Source of the DNA: Bacteroidaceae bacterium | Lineage (GTDB): Bacteria; Bacteroidota; Bacteroidia; Bacteroidales; Bacteroidaceae | DNA: 64,000 bases | Assembly: GCA_017465905.1 (NCBI GenBank) | Contig: JAFTVE010000005.1 | Coordinates: 1-64,000, forward strand | Reading direction: 5' to 3' | Part shown: one piece after another, positions 63,026 to 64,000 of the stretch | How the letters are laid out: each line of letters starts with the position of its first letter | Position numbering within the stretch: position 1 is the first letter of the stretch | Translations under genes and position numbers: made by a program | Notes under the pieces: generated by a model | The model's input: only the letters and a program-made list of their open reading frames with translations | Database searches by the model: none | Told to the model about the DNA's origin: nothing

Positions 63026-63763
63026 TTACTCCTCAGGCTTCATGTTGGTGTACACATTCTGTACGTCCTCATCCTCTTCGAGACGCTCTACAATCTTGTC
63101 AATAGTCGCACGTTGCTCCTCGTTGACATCCTTCAGGTCGTTGGGGATACGGGTAAACTCGGCACTGCGTACCTCGAAACCACACTCCTCAAGGTGTTTC
63201 TGAATCTGTGAGAATGACTTGGGATCACCGTAGATGGTGATTTCGGTACCACCCTCTTCCTTCTCCTCCTCATCGTACTCATCCTCTACACCAAAGTCAA
63301 TCAGGTCGAGTATCAACTCATCCATATCCACATCGTCCTTCTTGGCGAAGGTAAACATTGACTTGTGGGTGAAGATGAAGTCGAGCGAACCAGACGTGCC
63401 GAGAGTACCGCCAAACTTGGTGAATACGCTACGCACATTGGCTACGGTACGGGTGGTATTGTCGGTAAGTGTCTCTACATAGATAGCGATACCGTGAGGG
63501 CCATAGCCTTCGTAGTTCATCTCCTTATAGTCCTTCTGATCCTTACCGCAGGCATTCTTGATGGCACGCTCAATGTTGTCCTTGGGCATGTTCTCGTGAC
63601 GTGCAGTAGCAATGATAGCACGGAGTGCTGCATTGTTGTCGGGATCAGGACCGCCAGCCTTCACGGCGATGGCAATCTGCTTACCGATACGTGTAAATGT
63701 GCGGGCCATGTTGCCCCATCTCTTCAGTTTTCTTGCTTTACGGAATTCAAACGCTCTTCCCAT
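63026..63763 (-). CDS. yebC: YebC/PmpR family protein
   Basis: 245 residues, the normal length. The N-terminus MGRAFEFRKARKLKRWGNMARTFTRIGKQIAIAVKAGGPDPDNNAALR is the Bacteroidetes version of the YebC signature. Then come MPKDNIERAIKNACG, YEGYGPHGIAIYVETLTDN, TRTVANVRSVFTKFGGTLGTSGSLDFIF and the acidic VEDEYDEEEKEEGG. Proteins of this family act as transcription regulators or ease translation through proline stretches; which applies here is not known. It lies downstream of pheT. Confidence 0.95.
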   Translation of the reverse strand: MGRAFEFRKARKLKRWGNMARTFTRIGKQIAIAVKAGGPDPDNNAALRAIIATARHENMPKDNIERAIKNACGKDQKDYKEMNYEGYGPHGIAIYVETLTDNTTRTVANVRSVFTKFGGTLGTSGSLDFIFTHKSMFTFAKKDDVDMDELILDLIDFGVEDEYDEEEKEEGGTEITIYGDPKSFSQIQKHLEECGFEVRSAEFTRIPNDLKDVNEEQRATIDKIVERLEEDEDVQNVYTNMKPEE

Positions 63764-63881
63764 AGTTCTATTTTTATTTAGTGATTATATTCTCTTTTAC
63801 TCAGAGGACTCGGAGAACTCTGAGAACTCGGATTACTCCGAGATATCAATATTGAGTCTCCTTATTGTAGGCCATCCTCTC

Positions 63882-64000
63882 TTATCTCAACTTCGCGCCC
63901 AGCTGCTTCTCGTATGAGGCGATGAGCTTAGCCATGATCTTGTCAATCTGCTTGTCGTTGAGGGTCTTCTCCTCATCCTGCAGGATGAAGCTCACAGCAT
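63882..64000 (-). CDS. pheT: Phenylalanyl-tRNA synthetase beta subunit, 3' end
   Basis: Partial; the gene runs off the right edge. The last codons read AVSFILQDEEKTLNDKQIDK then IMAKLIASYEKQLGAKLR and a TAA. This is the C-terminal anticodon-binding (FDX-ACB) domain end of PheT, where 'SFxLQDxxKTLxDxxI' is diagnostic. yebC follows 118 bases downstream on the same strand. Confidence 0.9.
   Translation of the reverse strand, partial: AVSFILQDEEKTLNDKQIDKIMAKLIASYEKQLGAKLR

Overview
This window looks like a chromosomal segment of a member of the Bacteroidales, probably Prevotellaceae or a close relative. The evidence is the many Bacteroidetes-type promoters (TAnnTTTG at -7, with a TTG/TTTG box about 20 bases upstream), Bacteroidetes-only families (hybrid two-component sensor, DUF4270 and DUF4293 proteins, Rpb6-like omega subunit, fused PurL), a tmRNA with tag (A)GENNYALAA, and secreted proteins ending in short tails of the 'GIYIINGKK' type. 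No rRNA or tRNA gene was seen other than ssrA.

Layout. 1-1116 is gene-free and packed with short palindromic repeats. 1117-2205 is the rpsF-rpsR-rplI operon. uvrB, a large secreted protein, bamD, rpoZ and a DUF4293 protein follow (2.6-9.8 kb). A hybrid two-component regulator and purL lie on the minus strand (9.8-17.8 kb). A half-length starch-synthase-like protein and a DUF4270 lipoprotein come next. 20.6-29.0 kb is a translationally coupled pair: a PL11-type rhamnogalacturonan lyase with a long beta-strand-repeat tail, and a GH2-GH53 fusion. Together they should attack the RG-I backbone and its galactan side chains. A GH51 arabinofuranosidase (42.4 kb, frameshifted near its end) and a GH3 enzyme (60.6 kb) fit the same pectin theme. 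No SusC/SusD pair is present.

30.0-42.3 kb is an accessory, mostly AT-rich region that resembles a defence island. It holds an exonuclease-RecQ-UvrD fusion, a RhuM remnant, a hipB / PD-(D/E)XK-like / hipA operon, a membrane-anchored pentapeptide protein with a TIR/deoxyribosyltransferase-like C-terminus, an orphan RNA unit with its own promoter and terminator, decayed IS and ATPase genes, and a RhuM-Doc protein. Three copies of a dispersed repeat lie at 35.3, 40.4 and 42.1 kb.

The right part is mainly housekeeping: parC, malic enzyme, ssrA, rny, zapA with a coiled-coil partner, a uracil-DNA-glycosylase-like protein, frr, rsgA, yebC and the 3' end of pheT. Within it, 54.0-58.6 kb is a conserved but poorly understood surface locus: VTC domain, DUF4956, DUF2490, a small secreted protein and a Cthe_2159-type beta-helix protein.

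The least expected structure is outside genes. Three unrelated palindromic motifs (AGTACT, TTCGCGAA, CATGTA) each form a four-unit tandem array with exactly 22-base spacing, at 493-578, 29434-29507 and 57033-57105. Hexamer- and heptamer-based repeats are also dispersed through intergenic DNA and have entered the coding sequences of uvrB, parC and the lyase.
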